Assembly (NCBI RefSeq): GCF_037646345.1
Contig: NZ_JBBEWR010000001.1
Location: forward strand, 124,001-188,000
Origin: Ascidiimonas aurantiaca
GTDB taxonomy: Bacteria; Bacteroidota; Bacteroidia; Flavobacteriales; Flavobacteriaceae
Direction: 5' to 3'
DNA length: 64,000 nucleotides
Shown: in pieces, positions 42,977 through 53,439 of the stretch
How the letters are laid out: every line of letters starts with the position of its first letter
Numbering within the stretch: position 1 is the first letter of the stretch
Translations under genes and position numbers: made by a program
The notes under the pieces: generated by a model
Database searches by the model: none
Seen by the model: the letters and a program-made list of their open reading frames with translations, nothing else
What the model was told of the DNA's origin: nothing

Positions 42977-42984
42977 TACATTTG
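42977..42984 (+). promoter_or_regulatory. -10 box for ychF
   Basis: TACATTTG fits TAnnTTTG. Transcription would begin near 42991, about 15 nt before ATG 43006. Confidence 0.55.
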
Positions 42985-43005
42985 CACCTCAAAAAAACAA
43001 ACCGC

Positions 43006-44097
43006 ATGAAAGCCGGAATCGTAGGTCTCCCCAATGTTGGAAAATCAACACTTTTTAACTGCCTGTCTAATGCAAAAGCACAAAGTGCCAATTTTCCCTT
43101 TTGTACCATTGAGCCCAATCTGGGTGTAGTAAATGTACCCGATAAGCGACTGGAAAAGCTGGAAGAACTGGTAAATCCTGAAAAAGTGGTTCCCGCCACT
43201 GTAGAGATCGTAGATATTGCGGGCCTGGTAAAGGGAGCCAGTAAGGGTGAAGGTCTGGGTAATCAGTTCTTGGGGAATATTAGAGAGTGTAACGCTATTA
43301 TTCATGTATTGCGTTGCTTTGACAATGATAATATAGTGCATGTTGATGGCAGTATAAACCCTTTACGGGATAAGGAAACCATTGATATAGAATTGCAGCT
43401 TAAGGACCTTGAAACCATTGAAAAACGATTAGAAAAAGTAAACAGAGCAGCTAAAACCGGTGATAAAGATGCTTTAAAAGAGCAGGCTGTTTTACAAAAG
43501 TTTAAAAAAGCATTAGAAAGTGGTACCTCAGCAAGAGCAGTACCTACAGATGAAGAAGAAGCTGAGACTATCAGGGCTTTTCAATTGCTCACAGCTAAAC
43601 CTATTCTTTATGTCTGTAATGTGGACGAAGCAGCTGCCAAAGAAGGGAATGCTTATGTGGAGCAGGTAAAAGAGGCTATAAAAAATGAAAATGCAGAGGT
43701 AATTGTTTTGGCAGTGGCTACTGAAGCAGATATTGCCGAATTAGAAAGTTATGAAGAACGACAGCTTTTTCTGGAAGATATGGGTCTTAAAGAGCCGGGA
43801 GTTTCACGCCTTATTCGGGCAGCTTACCGCCTTTTAAATTTACAAACCTATTTTACCGCTGGCGAAAAAGAAGTTCGTGCCTGGACGGTTAAGATAGGTG
43901 CTACTGCTCCTCAGGCGGCAGGGGTGATCCATACCGATTTTGAAAAAGGATTTATCAGAGCAGAAGTTATTTCGTATGCCGATTATGTTTCGCTCGGTAG
44001 CGAAGCAAAGGTAAAAGAAGCTGGTAAAATGCGGGTTGAAGGGAAAGAATACATTGTAAAAGACGGGGATGTGATGCATTTTCGTTTTAATGTATAA
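43006..44097 (+). CDS. ychF: Redox-regulated ATPase YchF
   Basis: 363 residues from ATG 43006 (MKAGIVGLPNVGKST). OBG-type P-loop GLPNVGKST (6-14), G3-like DIAGLVKGASKGEG and a C-terminal TGS domain (VIHTDFEKGFIRAEVISYAD). YchF is a ribosome-associated ATPase that negatively affects oxidative stress response. The length is normal, and the -10 box at 42977 suits this start. Stands alone. Confidence 0.95.
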   Translation: MKAGIVGLPNVGKSTLFNCLSNAKAQSANFPFCTIEPNLGVVNVPDKRLEKLEELVNPEKVVPATVEIVDIAGLVKGASKGEGLGNQFLGNIRECNAIIHVLRCFDNDNIVHVDGSINPLRDKETIDIELQLKDLETIEKRLEKVNRAAKTGDKDALKEQAVLQKFKKALESGTSARAVPTDEEEAETIRAFQLLTAKPILYVCNVDEAAAKEGNAYVEQVKEAIKNENAEVIVLAVATEADIAELESYEERQLFLEDMGLKEPGVSRLIRAAYRLLNLQTYFTAGEKEVRAWTVKIGATAPQAAGVIHTDFEKGFIRAEVISYADYVSLGSEAKVKEAGKMRVEGKEYIVKDGDVMHFRFNV

Positions 44098-44306
44098 TTT
44101 CCTACAGACTTAATGAATACATAATCAACCCCTTAATCATATAGTGTAAGCGGGAAACCGTATTTTTCCGTTTTACAGGGAGTGTCTGGTACTCAGGTTC
44201 TCAACAACTCAGCTATTTTTATTGTTAATTACTTTACCATAGCTTCATTTTATTTTTTGCTTACAGTTATTATATTAGCACGATACCCGCAAAAATTAAG
44301 AAATTC

Positions 44307-46169
44307 ATGGTACAAACTACTCAATACACGGAAGACAATATCCGTTCACTTGACTGGAAGGAGCACATACGTATGCGTCCCGGTATGTATATCGGGAAGC
44401 TGGGAGATGGTTCTTCGGCAGATGATGGGATCTATATCCTGCTTAAGGAGGTAATAGATAATTGTATTGATGAGTTTGTGATGGGGGCGGGAAAAACCAT
44501 AGAGATCTCCATAAAAGAGAATGCTGTGACCGTACGCGACTATGGGCGGGGCATACCTCTGGGGAAAGTAGTGGATGTGGTTTCAAAAATGAATACCGGA
44601 GGGAAGTATGACAGTAGGGCCTTTAAAAAATCAGTAGGCCTTAATGGTGTGGGAACCAAAGCGGTAAATGCACTATCTAACTTTTTTAAGGTAGAATCTT
44701 TTAGGGATAATCAGGCTAAAACTGCCGAGTTTGAAAAAGGGAACCTTACCAGTGAAGAACCACAGACCCCATCCTCCAAGAGAAGAGGTACCAAAGTAAC
44801 TTTTGTTCCGGATGACGGTATTTTTAAGAACTACAAATATCGTAATGAGTATGTGGAAAAAATGCTCCGTAATTACGTATATCTTAACCCGGGACTTACC
44901 ATTGTATTTAACGGAGAGCGTTTTTACTCCGAAAACGGGCTAAAAGACCTTCTTCAGGACACTACCAATGTAGATGATATGCTATATCCTATTATCCATT
45001 TAAAAGGAGATGATATAGAAATAGCACTTACGCATAGTAGAACCCAATACAGTGAAGAGTACCATTCATTTGTAAATGGGCAAAACACTACTCAGGGAGG
45101 AACCCATCTGGCCGCCTTTAGAGAGGCTATAGTAAAAACCATTCGTGATTTTTACAACAAAAGCTTTGACGCGTCTGATGTGCGGAAATCTATTATAGCG
45201 GCAGTATCTATTAAGGTAATGGAGCCTGTATTTGAAAGTCAGACCAAAACCAAACTGGGTTCTACCGATATGGGAGGTGACCTTCCCACTGTGCGAACCT
45301 ATGTAAATGATTTTGTAGGCACTCAGCTTGATAACTTCCTGCATAAAAATCAGGAAACCGCAGAGGCACTCCTTAAAAAGATTATGCAGGCCGAAAGAGA
45401 ACGAAAAGAACTTTCGGGAATTAAGAAACTGGCTCGTGAAAGAGCTAAAAAAGCAAGTTTACACAACAAAAAATTACGGGATTGTCGTGTTCACCTGTCC
45501 AATCTTAAAGATGATCGCCGATTAAACAGTACTCTCTTTATTACCGAGGGAGATTCGGCCTCCGGATCTATTACGAAATCCAGGGATGTAAATACCCAGG
45601 CTGTTTTTAGCCTAAGAGGAAAACCCCTTAATTCGTATGGAATGTCCAAAAAGATCGTTTATGAAAATGAGGAGTTTAATCTCCTTCAGGCAGCACTTAA
45701 TATTGAAGATTCTCTGGAAGACCTTCGCTATAATAACATAGTACTGGCCACTGATGCTGATGTTGACGGGATGCACATACGTTTACTGCTTATCACTTTC
45801 TTTCTTCAGTTTTTCCCCGAGCTCATAAAAGAAGGGCACCTGTATATTTTACAAACCCCGTTATTCAGGGTACGTAATAAAAAAGAAACTATTTATTGTT
45901 ACAGTGAAGAAGAGCGTAAGGCAGCTATTGAAAAACTAAAAGGAAAGCCGGAGATCACCCGTTTTAAGGGATTAGGGGAGATATCTCCCGATGAGTTTAA
46001 ACATTTTATCGGAGAGGATATCAGGCTGGATCCCGTTATGATGGATCGGGCCATGTCTGTAGAAAACCTGCTTAGGTTCTATATGGGTAAAAACACCCCC
46101 GACAGACAGGAATTCATCATTAACAACCTAAAAGTAGAAATGGATATCGTAGAAGAAAACAATATCTAA
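44307..46169 (+). CDS. parE: DNA topoisomerase IV subunit B
   Basis: 620 residues of type IIA topoisomerase subunit B. GHKL ATPase motifs (EVIDNCIDEF, DYGRGIPLG, GLNGVGTKAVNALS) and the TOPRIM motifs EGDSASGS (about 413) and DADVDGMHIR are present. The gene pair with the following subunit A, and its short length, point to ParE rather than GyrB. It relaxes and decatenates DNA. ATG 44307. The 209-bp gap upstream holds no gene I can support. Confidence 0.9.
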   Translation: MVQTTQYTEDNIRSLDWKEHIRMRPGMYIGKLGDGSSADDGIYILLKEVIDNCIDEFVMGAGKTIEISIKENAVTVRDYGRGIPLGKVVDVVSKMNTGGKYDSRAFKKSVGLNGVGTKAVNALSNFFKVESFRDNQAKTAEFEKGNLTSEEPQTPSSKRRGTKVTFVPDDGIFKNYKYRNEYVEKMLRNYVYLNPGLTIVFNGERFYSENGLKDLLQDTTNVDDMLYPIIHLKGDDIEIALTHSRTQYSEEYHSFVNGQNTTQGGTHLAAFREAIVKTIRDFYNKSFDASDVRKSIIAAVSIKVMEPVFESQTKTKLGSTDMGGDLPTVRTYVNDFVGTQLDNFLHKNQETAEALLKKIMQAERERKELSGIKKLARERAKKASLHNKKLRDCRVHLSNLKDDRRLNSTLFITEGDSASGSITKSRDVNTQAVFSLRGKPLNSYGMSKKIVYENEEFNLLQAALNIEDSLEDLRYNNIVLATDADVDGMHIRLLLITFFLQFFPELIKEGHLYILQTPLFRVRNKKETIYCYSEEERKAAIEKLKGKPEITRFKGLGEISPDEFKHFIGEDIRLDPVMMDRAMSVENLLRFYMGKNTPDRQEFIINNLKVEMDIVEENNI

Positions 46170-46178
46170 TCAGTATAA

Positions 46179-48815
46179 ATGGACGAGACCCCAGAATTGT
46201 ACAACGAACAGGAAGAGTCTTCCGGAGATAGTCTTAAACGCGTTTCCGGGATGTATCAGGACTGGTTCCTGGATTATGCCTCTTATGTAATTTTAGAAAG
46301 AGCAGTTCCTGCTATTGAAGACGGATTTAAACCGGTACAGCGTAGGATCATGCATGCCTTAAAAGAGCTGGACGATGGCCGGTATAACAAGGTGGCCAAT
46401 GTTGTAGGACACACCATGCAATACCACCCTCATGGCGATGCCAGTATAGGTGATGCGATGGTGCAAATAGGCCAGAAAGATCTGCTAATCGATACACAGG
46501 GAAACTGGGGAAATATCCTTACCGGCGATGGGGCTGCCGCCTCTAGGTATATTGAGGCCCGGCTCTCCAAATTTGCTTTGGATGTAGTGTACAGTCCAAA
46601 AATAACTGAGTGGCAGTTGAGCTATGACGGACGTAAAAAAGAACCGATAAACCTTCCCGTAAAATTCCCTTTACTTCTGGCACAGGGTGCCGAAGGAATT
46701 GCCGTGGGACTCTCAACCAAAATCCTGCCACATAACTTTCTAGAGCTCATAGAAGCCTCCATAAAACACCTGAAAGGGAAAAAATTCACACTCTTCCCCG
46801 ATTTTCCCACCGGAGGGGTTGTTGACATAACCAATTATAACGATGGAGAACGCGGCGGCAAAATACGCGTACGGGCAAAGATCTCACAACTGGACAAAAA
46901 TACACTGGTAATTACAGAGATCCCTTATGCAACCAACACTTCCAGCCTTATTGACTCCATCCTGAAGGCCAATGAAAAAGGAAAGATCAAGATCAAAAAA
47001 ATAGAAGACAATACAGCCGCCGATGTGGAAATACTGGTACACCTGCCTTCCGGTATTTCCCCAGATAAGACCATTGATGCTCTCTATGCCTTTACTGCCT
47101 GTGAAACTTCCATATCACCCTTAACCTGTGTTATTGAGAACAATAAACCCCTTTTTCTAGGGGTTTCTGAGATGCTAAGGCGATCTACCGATCATACAGT
47201 AAACCTTTTAAAAAGCGAGTTAGAGATCCAACTCGACGAACTGGAAGAACAGTGGCACTTTGCCTCCCTGGAACGTATATTCATTGAGAACAGGATCTAT
47301 CGCGATATAGAGGAAGAAGAGACCTGGGAAGGAGTAATACGTGCAATAGACCAAGGGTTGCAACCCTATATCAAACATCTGAAAAGAGCCGTAACCGAAG
47401 AAGATATCGTAAAACTTACCGAAATAAGGATCAAGCGAATATCTAAGTTTGATATTGACAAGGCCCTTCAAAAAATTGAAGCGCTGGAAGAAGAGATAGA
47501 GAAAGTAAAACACCATCTCGCAAATCTTATTGATTTTGCCATAGCGTATTTTACAAATCTCAGAAAAGTGCATGGTACAGGGAAAGAGCGTAAGACCGAA
47601 ATACGTGTGTTTGATGAAATTGAAGCGACCAAGGTAGTTATCAGAAATACCAAACTATATGTGAACCGGGCAGAAGGCTTTATTGGTACCTCTTTAAAAA
47701 GAGACGAATACGTAACTGATTGTAGTGATATAGACGATATTATTGTTTTTACCAAACAAGGAAAAATGATGGTTACCCGGGTAGTAGATAAAACCTTTGT
47801 GGGGAAAGACATCATTCATGTAGCGGTATTCAGGAAAAATGACAAGCGTACCATTTATAACATGATCTATAAAGATGGTAAGGGAGGCGCCAGCTATATT
47901 AAGCGTTTTTACGTAAGCGGTGTTACCCGTGATCGTGAATATGATCTTACTCAGGAAAAGAAAAATTCTGATGTTTTGTATTTCTCAGCCAATGCAAACG
48001 GGGAAGCAGAAATCATAACCGTGCATTTAAGGCAGGCCGGAAGTATAAAAAAAATAAAATGGGATGTGGACTTTGCCGATGTTCTTATAAAAGGGCGAAA
48101 CTCAAAAGGTAATATCGTATCTAAATATGCCGTAAAACGCATAGAACTTAAAGAAAAAGGAGTATCTACCCTAAAACCCCGTAAAATATGGTTTGATGAA
48201 ACGGTAAGAAGGCTAAATGTTGATGAACGTGGAAACCTGCTGGGAGCATTTAGTGGAGATGACCGGTTACTGATCGTTACTGCGAAAGGGGTTGTAAAAA
48301 CTATTATCCCGGAGCTTACTTCCCATTTTGGAGAAGATATGATAGTATTGGAAAAGTGGCACCCAAATAAACCACTTTCAGCTATTTATTTTGACGGCGA
48401 AAAAGAGCGTTATTATGTAAAACGTTTTCGTATTGAGAATGAAAGCAAAGAAGAGTGTATTATTTCAGAGCATCCCAAATCCCGACTGGAGCTTGTAACC
48501 ACTGACTGGCGCCCGGTAGTAGAAGTTGTTTTTGCCAAGCAAAGAGGAAAGCCGTTGAAAGAACCCATGACCATAAATCTGGAAGATTTTATTTCTGTAA
48601 AAGGTATTAAAGCACTCGGCAACCAGCTTACTACAGAAAAGGTACGCCACATCAATATACTCGATCCGCTGCCGTATGAAGAACCCAAAAAGCTACCTAC
48701 AGAGCAAATTGAAGTAGTTGATGAAGAACGGGTAACCGAAGAGACTTCCGAAAATGATAATTCACCTCACAAAGATAAAGACGGGGAGGGGCAAATAAGT
48801 ATGTCACTGGATTAA
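46179..48815 (+). CDS. parC: DNA topoisomerase IV subunit A
   Basis: 878 residues. The catalytic tyrosine lies in AAASRYIEARLSKF (about Y123), preceded by PHGDASIGDAMV; the N-terminus MYQDWFLDYASYVILERAVP is typical. A C-terminal beta-pinwheel region (about 500-800) is present but lacks a clear GyrA box. An acidic tail closes it. It starts 9 bp behind parE and forms the heterotetramer with it. Confidence 0.92.
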   Translation: MDETPELYNEQEESSGDSLKRVSGMYQDWFLDYASYVILERAVPAIEDGFKPVQRRIMHALKELDDGRYNKVANVVGHTMQYHPHGDASIGDAMVQIGQKDLLIDTQGNWGNILTGDGAAASRYIEARLSKFALDVVYSPKITEWQLSYDGRKKEPINLPVKFPLLLAQGAEGIAVGLSTKILPHNFLELIEASIKHLKGKKFTLFPDFPTGGVVDITNYNDGERGGKIRVRAKISQLDKNTLVITEIPYATNTSSLIDSILKANEKGKIKIKKIEDNTAADVEILVHLPSGISPDKTIDALYAFTACETSISPLTCVIENNKPLFLGVSEMLRRSTDHTVNLLKSELEIQLDELEEQWHFASLERIFIENRIYRDIEEEETWEGVIRAIDQGLQPYIKHLKRAVTEEDIVKLTEIRIKRISKFDIDKALQKIEALEEEIEKVKHHLANLIDFAIAYFTNLRKVHGTGKERKTEIRVFDEIEATKVVIRNTKLYVNRAEGFIGTSLKRDEYVTDCSDIDDIIVFTKQGKMMVTRVVDKTFVGKDIIHVAVFRKNDKRTIYNMIYKDGKGGASYIKRFYVSGVTRDREYDLTQEKKNSDVLYFSANANGEAEIITVHLRQAGSIKKIKWDVDFADVLIKGRNSKGNIVSKYAVKRIELKEKGVSTLKPRKIWFDETVRRLNVDERGNLLGAFSGDDRLLIVTAKGVVKTIIPELTSHFGEDMIVLEKWHPNKPLSAIYFDGEKERYYVKRFRIENESKEECIISEHPKSRLELVTTDWRPVVEVVFAKQRGKPLKEPMTINLEDFISVKGIKALGNQLTTEKVRHINILDPLPYEEPKKLPTEQIEVVDEERVTEETSENDNSPHKDKDGEGQISMSLD

Positions 48816-48857
48816 GCGATATACTTTTGAAAGTGGGTAAGAGATAAGATAAAGAAA

Positions 48858-49727
48858 TTAACTCTTTTTGGGCCTTTTGTACTCTATTAAATGACTTCTG
48901 GTAAGGGATAAATTCACTGATCTTGGAAGTTTTTTTTCCAATTTGAAAGCAAAACGCCTAAACTTTCTACCGTATTTTTTTGGCAGGATCCTGTGAAACC
49001 TTTCAATAGAACCAATCGGAACAATTCTGGTCTCTTCAAAGTATTGTTGCCCTATTTTTAAGTAATGACCAGAAGAGTTGTTCCTTTCCGGATGAGGATC
49101 GTTTAACTTCCATTGTTTGAATTTTTTCCTTTGAAGTTTTGAAGGCCTTCCCGGCACAGGGATTAGCCATCGTATTTCATCTAAAAATTTATTATTGACC
49201 GCTGGTTCAAAATACCGTACTATTCCGTTGGGTTTTAGCAGTGAAACAATTTTTCGCGTAAAGTCAATTTCCTGATCATGAGTAAGGTGGTGTACAAACG
49301 CTTTACCCAATACAATATCAAAATAATTCTCTGGAATAGGTACCTTTAAAAAATCTCCGTGAAGAAAAGTGATCTTACTGGGAAATTCGTAATTTTCATT
49401 GAGTTCATCAATAATATTTCCGGATTTTTGTGATATATCATTCGCATAGACCTCTGCTCCTAAAGCTGCCATTATTGCCGCATTGGTACAGTTTCCGCAA
49501 CCTAACTCCAATACTCTTTTTCCTTTTAAGTGCTCCTGAAAATTTCCATAATACAAACCCACCCAACTCGTGTCTGTTCGCGTAGCATCGTGCATAAAAT
49601 TCTCGAGGTCTGTGAGCATTTTTAGAATGTGCCTAACGCTGGCTCCGGCATACTTTTTATCATAATGATCTTTATTCTTTAACGTATTTTTTTCAGAAGA
49701 ATTTATCATATAATGATGGTTAAGCAT
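48858..49727 (-). CDS. Class I SAM-dependent methyltransferase
   Basis: 289 residues; ATG 49727 or 49709 (MINSS). The Rossmann motif I is VLELGCGNCTNAAIMA, motif II VYANDISQKSGN, and the stretch FDIVLGKAFVHHLTHDQ is a methyltransferase post-I region. A basic C-terminal region (RKKFKQWKL, KKYGRKFRRFAFKLEKK) is unlike small-molecule methyltransferases and may bind a larger or membrane partner. Substrate unknown. It follows the GNAT-nitrilase gene. Confidence 0.8.
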   Translation of the reverse strand: MLNHHYMINSSEKNTLKNKDHYDKKYAGASVRHILKMLTDLENFMHDATRTDTSWVGLYYGNFQEHLKGKRVLELGCGNCTNAAIMAALGAEVYANDISQKSGNIIDELNENYEFPSKITFLHGDFLKVPIPENYFDIVLGKAFVHHLTHDQEIDFTRKIVSLLKPNGIVRYFEPAVNNKFLDEIRWLIPVPGRPSKLQRKKFKQWKLNDPHPERNNSSGHYLKIGQQYFEETRIVPIGSIERFHRILPKKYGRKFRRFAFKLEKKLPRSVNLSLTRSHLIEYKRPKKS

Positions 49728-49774
49728 GCTACAACAAGATTTTCACAGAGGCATGTTAAATGTATGTCTCACTA

Positions 49775-51316
49775 TTAATTCTTAGCAGCAGATACTTTTT
49801 TTAATTCAAAAATATCCTTACGCCGGTCCTTTAAATTTCTAACGCTTCCAAACTCGTGTAGTTCTCTTAGCAGGTCAATATCTACATCTGCGATCAAGAT
49901 CATTTCAGTATTTGGAGTAGCTTCTGCTTTAATGCCATTAGTGGGAAATGAAAAATCGCAGGGTGTAAAAACCATAGATTGGGCAAATTGAATATCCATA
50001 TTATGAACATTAGGCAAATTGCCAACACTTCCGGCAATAGCTACATAACACTCATTTTCTATGGCTCTTGCCTGTGCACAATTCCTGACCCTTGAATAAC
50101 CATTTTGAGTATCGGTTAGGAAAGGCACAAAAAGTATATCCATACCTTCATCGGCTAGAAGTCTGCTTAACTCTGGGAACTCAGAGTCGTAGCATATAAG
50201 AACCCCTATTTTTCCACAGTCGGTATCAAAAACTTTTAATTGTTTTCCTCCCTGCATTCCCCATACTTTTGCTTCGTCTGGAGTTACATGTATTTTTTCA
50301 TATCTTTCTACCGTGCCGTCTCGTTTGCATAAATACCCTACATTATACAGAATACCGTTTTTTATTTCCGGCATACTGCCTGCTACAATATTAATGTTAT
50401 ACGAAATGGAGAAATTTGAGAATTTTTGAACAATTTCACCGGTATGTTTTGCCAGTTCCCGTATGGCATCAGCCTCATTTAAATGGTTGTTTTGTGCCAT
50501 TAAAGGAGCATTAAAAAACTCGGGGAATAAAGCAAAATCTGATCGGTACCCGGAAACGGCATCAATAAAATATTCTGCCTGCTGCAATAAAGAATCAATA
50601 TTTTTGTATGGCCTCATCTGCCATTGTATGAGACCCAGTCTTACTACCTTTTTTTTGATTGCAGCTTTCTTTACGGGCTTTTCGTAGTAAATATTATCCC
50701 ACTCCATTAATACGGCAAAATCCTGAGAGGCCTTGTCACCTTCCAAATAGTTTTTTAATATTCGGGTAGGATGGAAGTCATTAGATATCTGAAAATTAAG
50801 TACGGGATCATGGATCTCTTTGGCCCTTACTTTTGCAATATACTCTTTTGGACTTAATTTTTCAGAATATTTGTAATAGTTAGGAATTCTGCCTCCGAAA
50901 GCCATGCCTCTAAGGTTCATTTTTTCACACAATTCTTTTCTGTAATCATAAAGCCTCCTACCAAGCCTAAGCCCTCTGTATTCAGGTTTTATAAAAATGT
51001 CTATCCCATATAAGATATCCCCCTTGGGGTCATGTGAATCAAAGGTGTAATCGGCTGTAATTTCTCTGTAGGTGTGATTGTAATCATATTTACCATAATC
51101 AACAATAATAGACAGGGCACACCCTGCTATTTTGTCATTTATTTTAATAACTACCTGACCGTCAGGAAATTTTTTCAGCAAAGCTTTTATATGGTGTTCT
51201 CTCCAATACGAATTAGGCATGGATGTATAAGCAGACACCATAACATCTTTTATTTCCAGATAATCTTCAAACTGAAGATAACTTAATTCTATTTTATCAA
51301 TATCGCTGATTTTCAT
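49775..51316 (-). CDS. GNAT-carbon-nitrogen hydrolase fusion protein
   Basis: 513 residues. Residues about 1-215 are a GNAT acetyltransferase fold with an acetyl-CoA loop (FIKPEYRGLRLGRRLYD). Residues about 228-500 are a nitrilase-superfamily domain with its triad: E near 265 in LFPEFFNA, K near 338 in YEKIHVTP, C near 373 in VLICYDSEFPE. Such fusions occur in Bacteroidota and likely release acyl or amide groups from small metabolites; the true substrate is unknown. No frameshift is visible, so the fusion is genuine. Confidence 0.88.
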   Translation of the reverse strand: MKISDIDKIELSYLQFEDYLEIKDVMVSAYTSMPNSYWREHHIKALLKKFPDGQVVIKINDKIAGCALSIIVDYGKYDYNHTYREITADYTFDSHDPKGDILYGIDIFIKPEYRGLRLGRRLYDYRKELCEKMNLRGMAFGGRIPNYYKYSEKLSPKEYIAKVRAKEIHDPVLNFQISNDFHPTRILKNYLEGDKASQDFAVLMEWDNIYYEKPVKKAAIKKKVVRLGLIQWQMRPYKNIDSLLQQAEYFIDAVSGYRSDFALFPEFFNAPLMAQNNHLNEADAIRELAKHTGEIVQKFSNFSISYNINIVAGSMPEIKNGILYNVGYLCKRDGTVERYEKIHVTPDEAKVWGMQGGKQLKVFDTDCGKIGVLICYDSEFPELSRLLADEGMDILFVPFLTDTQNGYSRVRNCAQARAIENECYVAIAGSVGNLPNVHNMDIQFAQSMVFTPCDFSFPTNGIKAEATPNTEMILIADVDIDLLRELHEFGSVRNLKDRRKDIFELKKVSAAKN

Positions 51317-51483
51317 TTTTTAGTCATTAAAAATGGGCGTCCCGTTCAGAATAGTTCTAAAAAAGACATATACTGTCTTTCAAACAAACTTGAAACGAAG
51401 TATTTTCTTCAAAACAAGATCACCACTTTTCTTTATAATAGAATGGGTTAGTTTACTGTAAAATTTTAAATAGTAAAAATAAT
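51317..51483. other. Gap with a 7-bp inverted repeat
   Basis: AT-rich, no gene seen. AAAGACA (51362-51368) and TGTCTTT (51374-51380) are perfectly complementary around TATAC. Confidence 0.4.
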
Positions 51484-52065
51484 TTATTTCTTTATGTGAG
51501 TTTTATATATATCTACATATTCGTTAAATTCGGAAGCTAATTCTTCTCCGTCACTTTCTTTAATGGTATATTCAGGCTCCTCACCCGAGTGTTTCTCTTT
51601 AATCAATAAACCGTTGTAAAAGTAATACAGTTTGTCTAGCTGATCTTTTGGTTTTCCTCTTTCTGCATCGCCGTGATCCTCAATAACCACTAAAACTAAA
51701 TTTCCTTTATCAACATAAAACTCTTCGGTCCTGGAAGTTATCTGCTCATAAGGGTACGTTTTAATTCTAACTACTTCTCCATCTATTACATAATAGTGCA
51801 TTTTTTGCCATTTCTGCTTGATTTTTTCTCGTAAACTATCGGTATATATCACAACAGGTTCTCCAATGGTACTTTCTATGGTCGCTCGCTTCTTATCAAT
51901 GCTGGCAACCAGAGAATCTGTGTTAAGCGCTGTTTTATCCCCGTCCTCCTCAGGTGTTACTATTTTTTGTACGGTATCGGGCTCTTTTGCTTCCTTTTTA
52001 GCAGTGTTGCAACTATATAACAATATGCCTATGGCTAATACGGCAGCTAATTTAATTCTTTTCAT
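51484..52065 (-). CDS. Lipoprotein of unknown function
   Basis: 193 residues with a lipobox (LAIGILLYSCNTAKK). An acidic, Lys/Thr-rich linker follows (about 25-55), then a soluble domain with ESTIGEPVVIYTDSLREKIKQK and IKTYPYEQITSRTEEFYVDKGNLVLVVIEDHGDAERG. No domain recognised. It stands alone, between gaps of 167 and 287 bp in which I see no other gene. Confidence 0.7.
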   Translation of the reverse strand: MKRIKLAAVLAIGILLYSCNTAKKEAKEPDTVQKIVTPEEDGDKTALNTDSLVASIDKKRATIESTIGEPVVIYTDSLREKIKQKWQKMHYYVIDGEVVRIKTYPYEQITSRTEEFYVDKGNLVLVVIEDHGDAERGKPKDQLDKLYYFYNGLLIKEKHSGEEPEYTIKESDGEELASEFNEYVDIYKTHIKK

Positions 52066-52352
52066 GGTTATTTTTATTTTAATATTTGTTGATAAATGAA
52101 CCGTTTAAGAACGGTACGGTTTGGCCTAAAAATACTGATTTATACGGATATTTGATAAGTATTTACTATAAATAACAGATGATATAAAAATCACCTGGCC
52201 ATACCTTACTTATAAGAAAAGAAAGTTATTTGTATGTGTTTGATTTACTTTTTTTAAGGGACAGGTTTTCTTGGTAAGGCTATCTTTTAAAAGTAGCATA
52301 TACTTTTTGTTTTCCTTGTGTATAGCGGCGAGGTTCACGCTTTGAAAGGCGA

Positions 52353-53318
52353 TTATTTTTTGATCCAGATACCGGATAAGAACCGGCCGTTTTTATGATT
52401 TTCGGAGATATACTTTTCTTCTTTTTCCCGATAGGCGTCTGACAGTTCACTTTTTAAGAAGCCGTAAAAGCCATAAGAGCGTATGTTAATTAAATTAAAA
52501 CCAGTAAGTTGGAATTTTAGAAATGATAATGAGATACCTTTGGTTACTTCATTGGTTTCTACATGAAGGTCGGTAACACTCCATAGATCGTCTGCAGACA
52601 TTCTTTTTTTAATTATGTTCTCACGTAATAGCTGATTGTTTATTTTATCAATATAATCATATCTGCCCAACCATCTCTTTAATGTTCTTTTGAGTTTTTT
52701 TGGGACTAAATTTGAAGATCTAAACTTTTTCTTTTTTGAATTGAGATGTTTACGGTATTCATTCTTGTTCTCTAAATAAATGATGTCCTGCAGAAAGTCA
52801 AAATTAGGGTCCTGGAGATGAATTAAAATACCATCAGCGTTTAATTTTTGTTCTACTTCTTTTAGAAAAACGGCCAGCTCAGGGATATGATGCAATACAG
52901 AACAAATAATAATGATATCAAATTTCTCATCTACCGAGTGCAGATGACCATTTACCAGAGTGTAGGGTACATTCCACCCGGATGCCTTTTTTTCGGCTTG
53001 TTTTAGCATTTGAGGAGAGGTATCTAACAGGGTTGCCAATGCTACTGCAGGCCCAATTTTAGAGTCCAGAATAAGTTTTGTACTTAGCCCGGTACCACAC
53101 CCTATATCCAGCAGTTTTAAACCTTTTTCTGGGATATGGGGTAGATCATTTACCAGCAAATCTACTTGTTCCTGAAGGCTTTGCCACATGTTTTGATGCA
53201 AATGGTCATATTGTTCAGATTCAAAATTGTGAAATACGATGTTTACTTTTTCATGAAATTCTTCAGGCGAAAGGGTACTTCCTGTTTTTTGTATAAGAGG
53301 GGCTAAATGGGTTAACAT
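52353..53318 (-). CDS. Class I SAM-dependent methyltransferase
   Basis: 321 residues. Motif I LLDIGCGTGLSTKLIL, motif II TLLDTSPQMLKQAEKKA, and IIIICSVLHHIPELAVFLKEVEQKL place it in the class I methyltransferases. The C-terminal half is basic (KKKFRSSNLVPKKLKRTLKRW) and may hold the substrate. Not closely related by sequence to the methyltransferase at 48858, though both have basic tails. Substrate unknown. Confidence 0.8.
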   Translation of the reverse strand: MLTHLAPLIQKTGSTLSPEEFHEKVNIVFHNFESEQYDHLHQNMWQSLQEQVDLLVNDLPHIPEKGLKLLDIGCGTGLSTKLILDSKIGPAVALATLLDTSPQMLKQAEKKASGWNVPYTLVNGHLHSVDEKFDIIIICSVLHHIPELAVFLKEVEQKLNADGILIHLQDPNFDFLQDIIYLENKNEYRKHLNSKKKKFRSSNLVPKKLKRTLKRWLGRYDYIDKINNQLLRENIIKKRMSADDLWSVTDLHVETNEVTKGISLSFLKFQLTGFNLINIRSYGFYGFLKSELSDAYREKEEKYISENHKNGRFLSGIWIKK

Positions 53319-53439
53319 GGTATTGAGCTATTTAATAGGATGATTGGGTTGCGAGATTTTTTAAAGCGAAACATTGAGGTAAAAAATATCAAAGGCTAGT
53401 TTAAAAATACCGGTTACAGGTCATTTAAAGATAAAGCTT

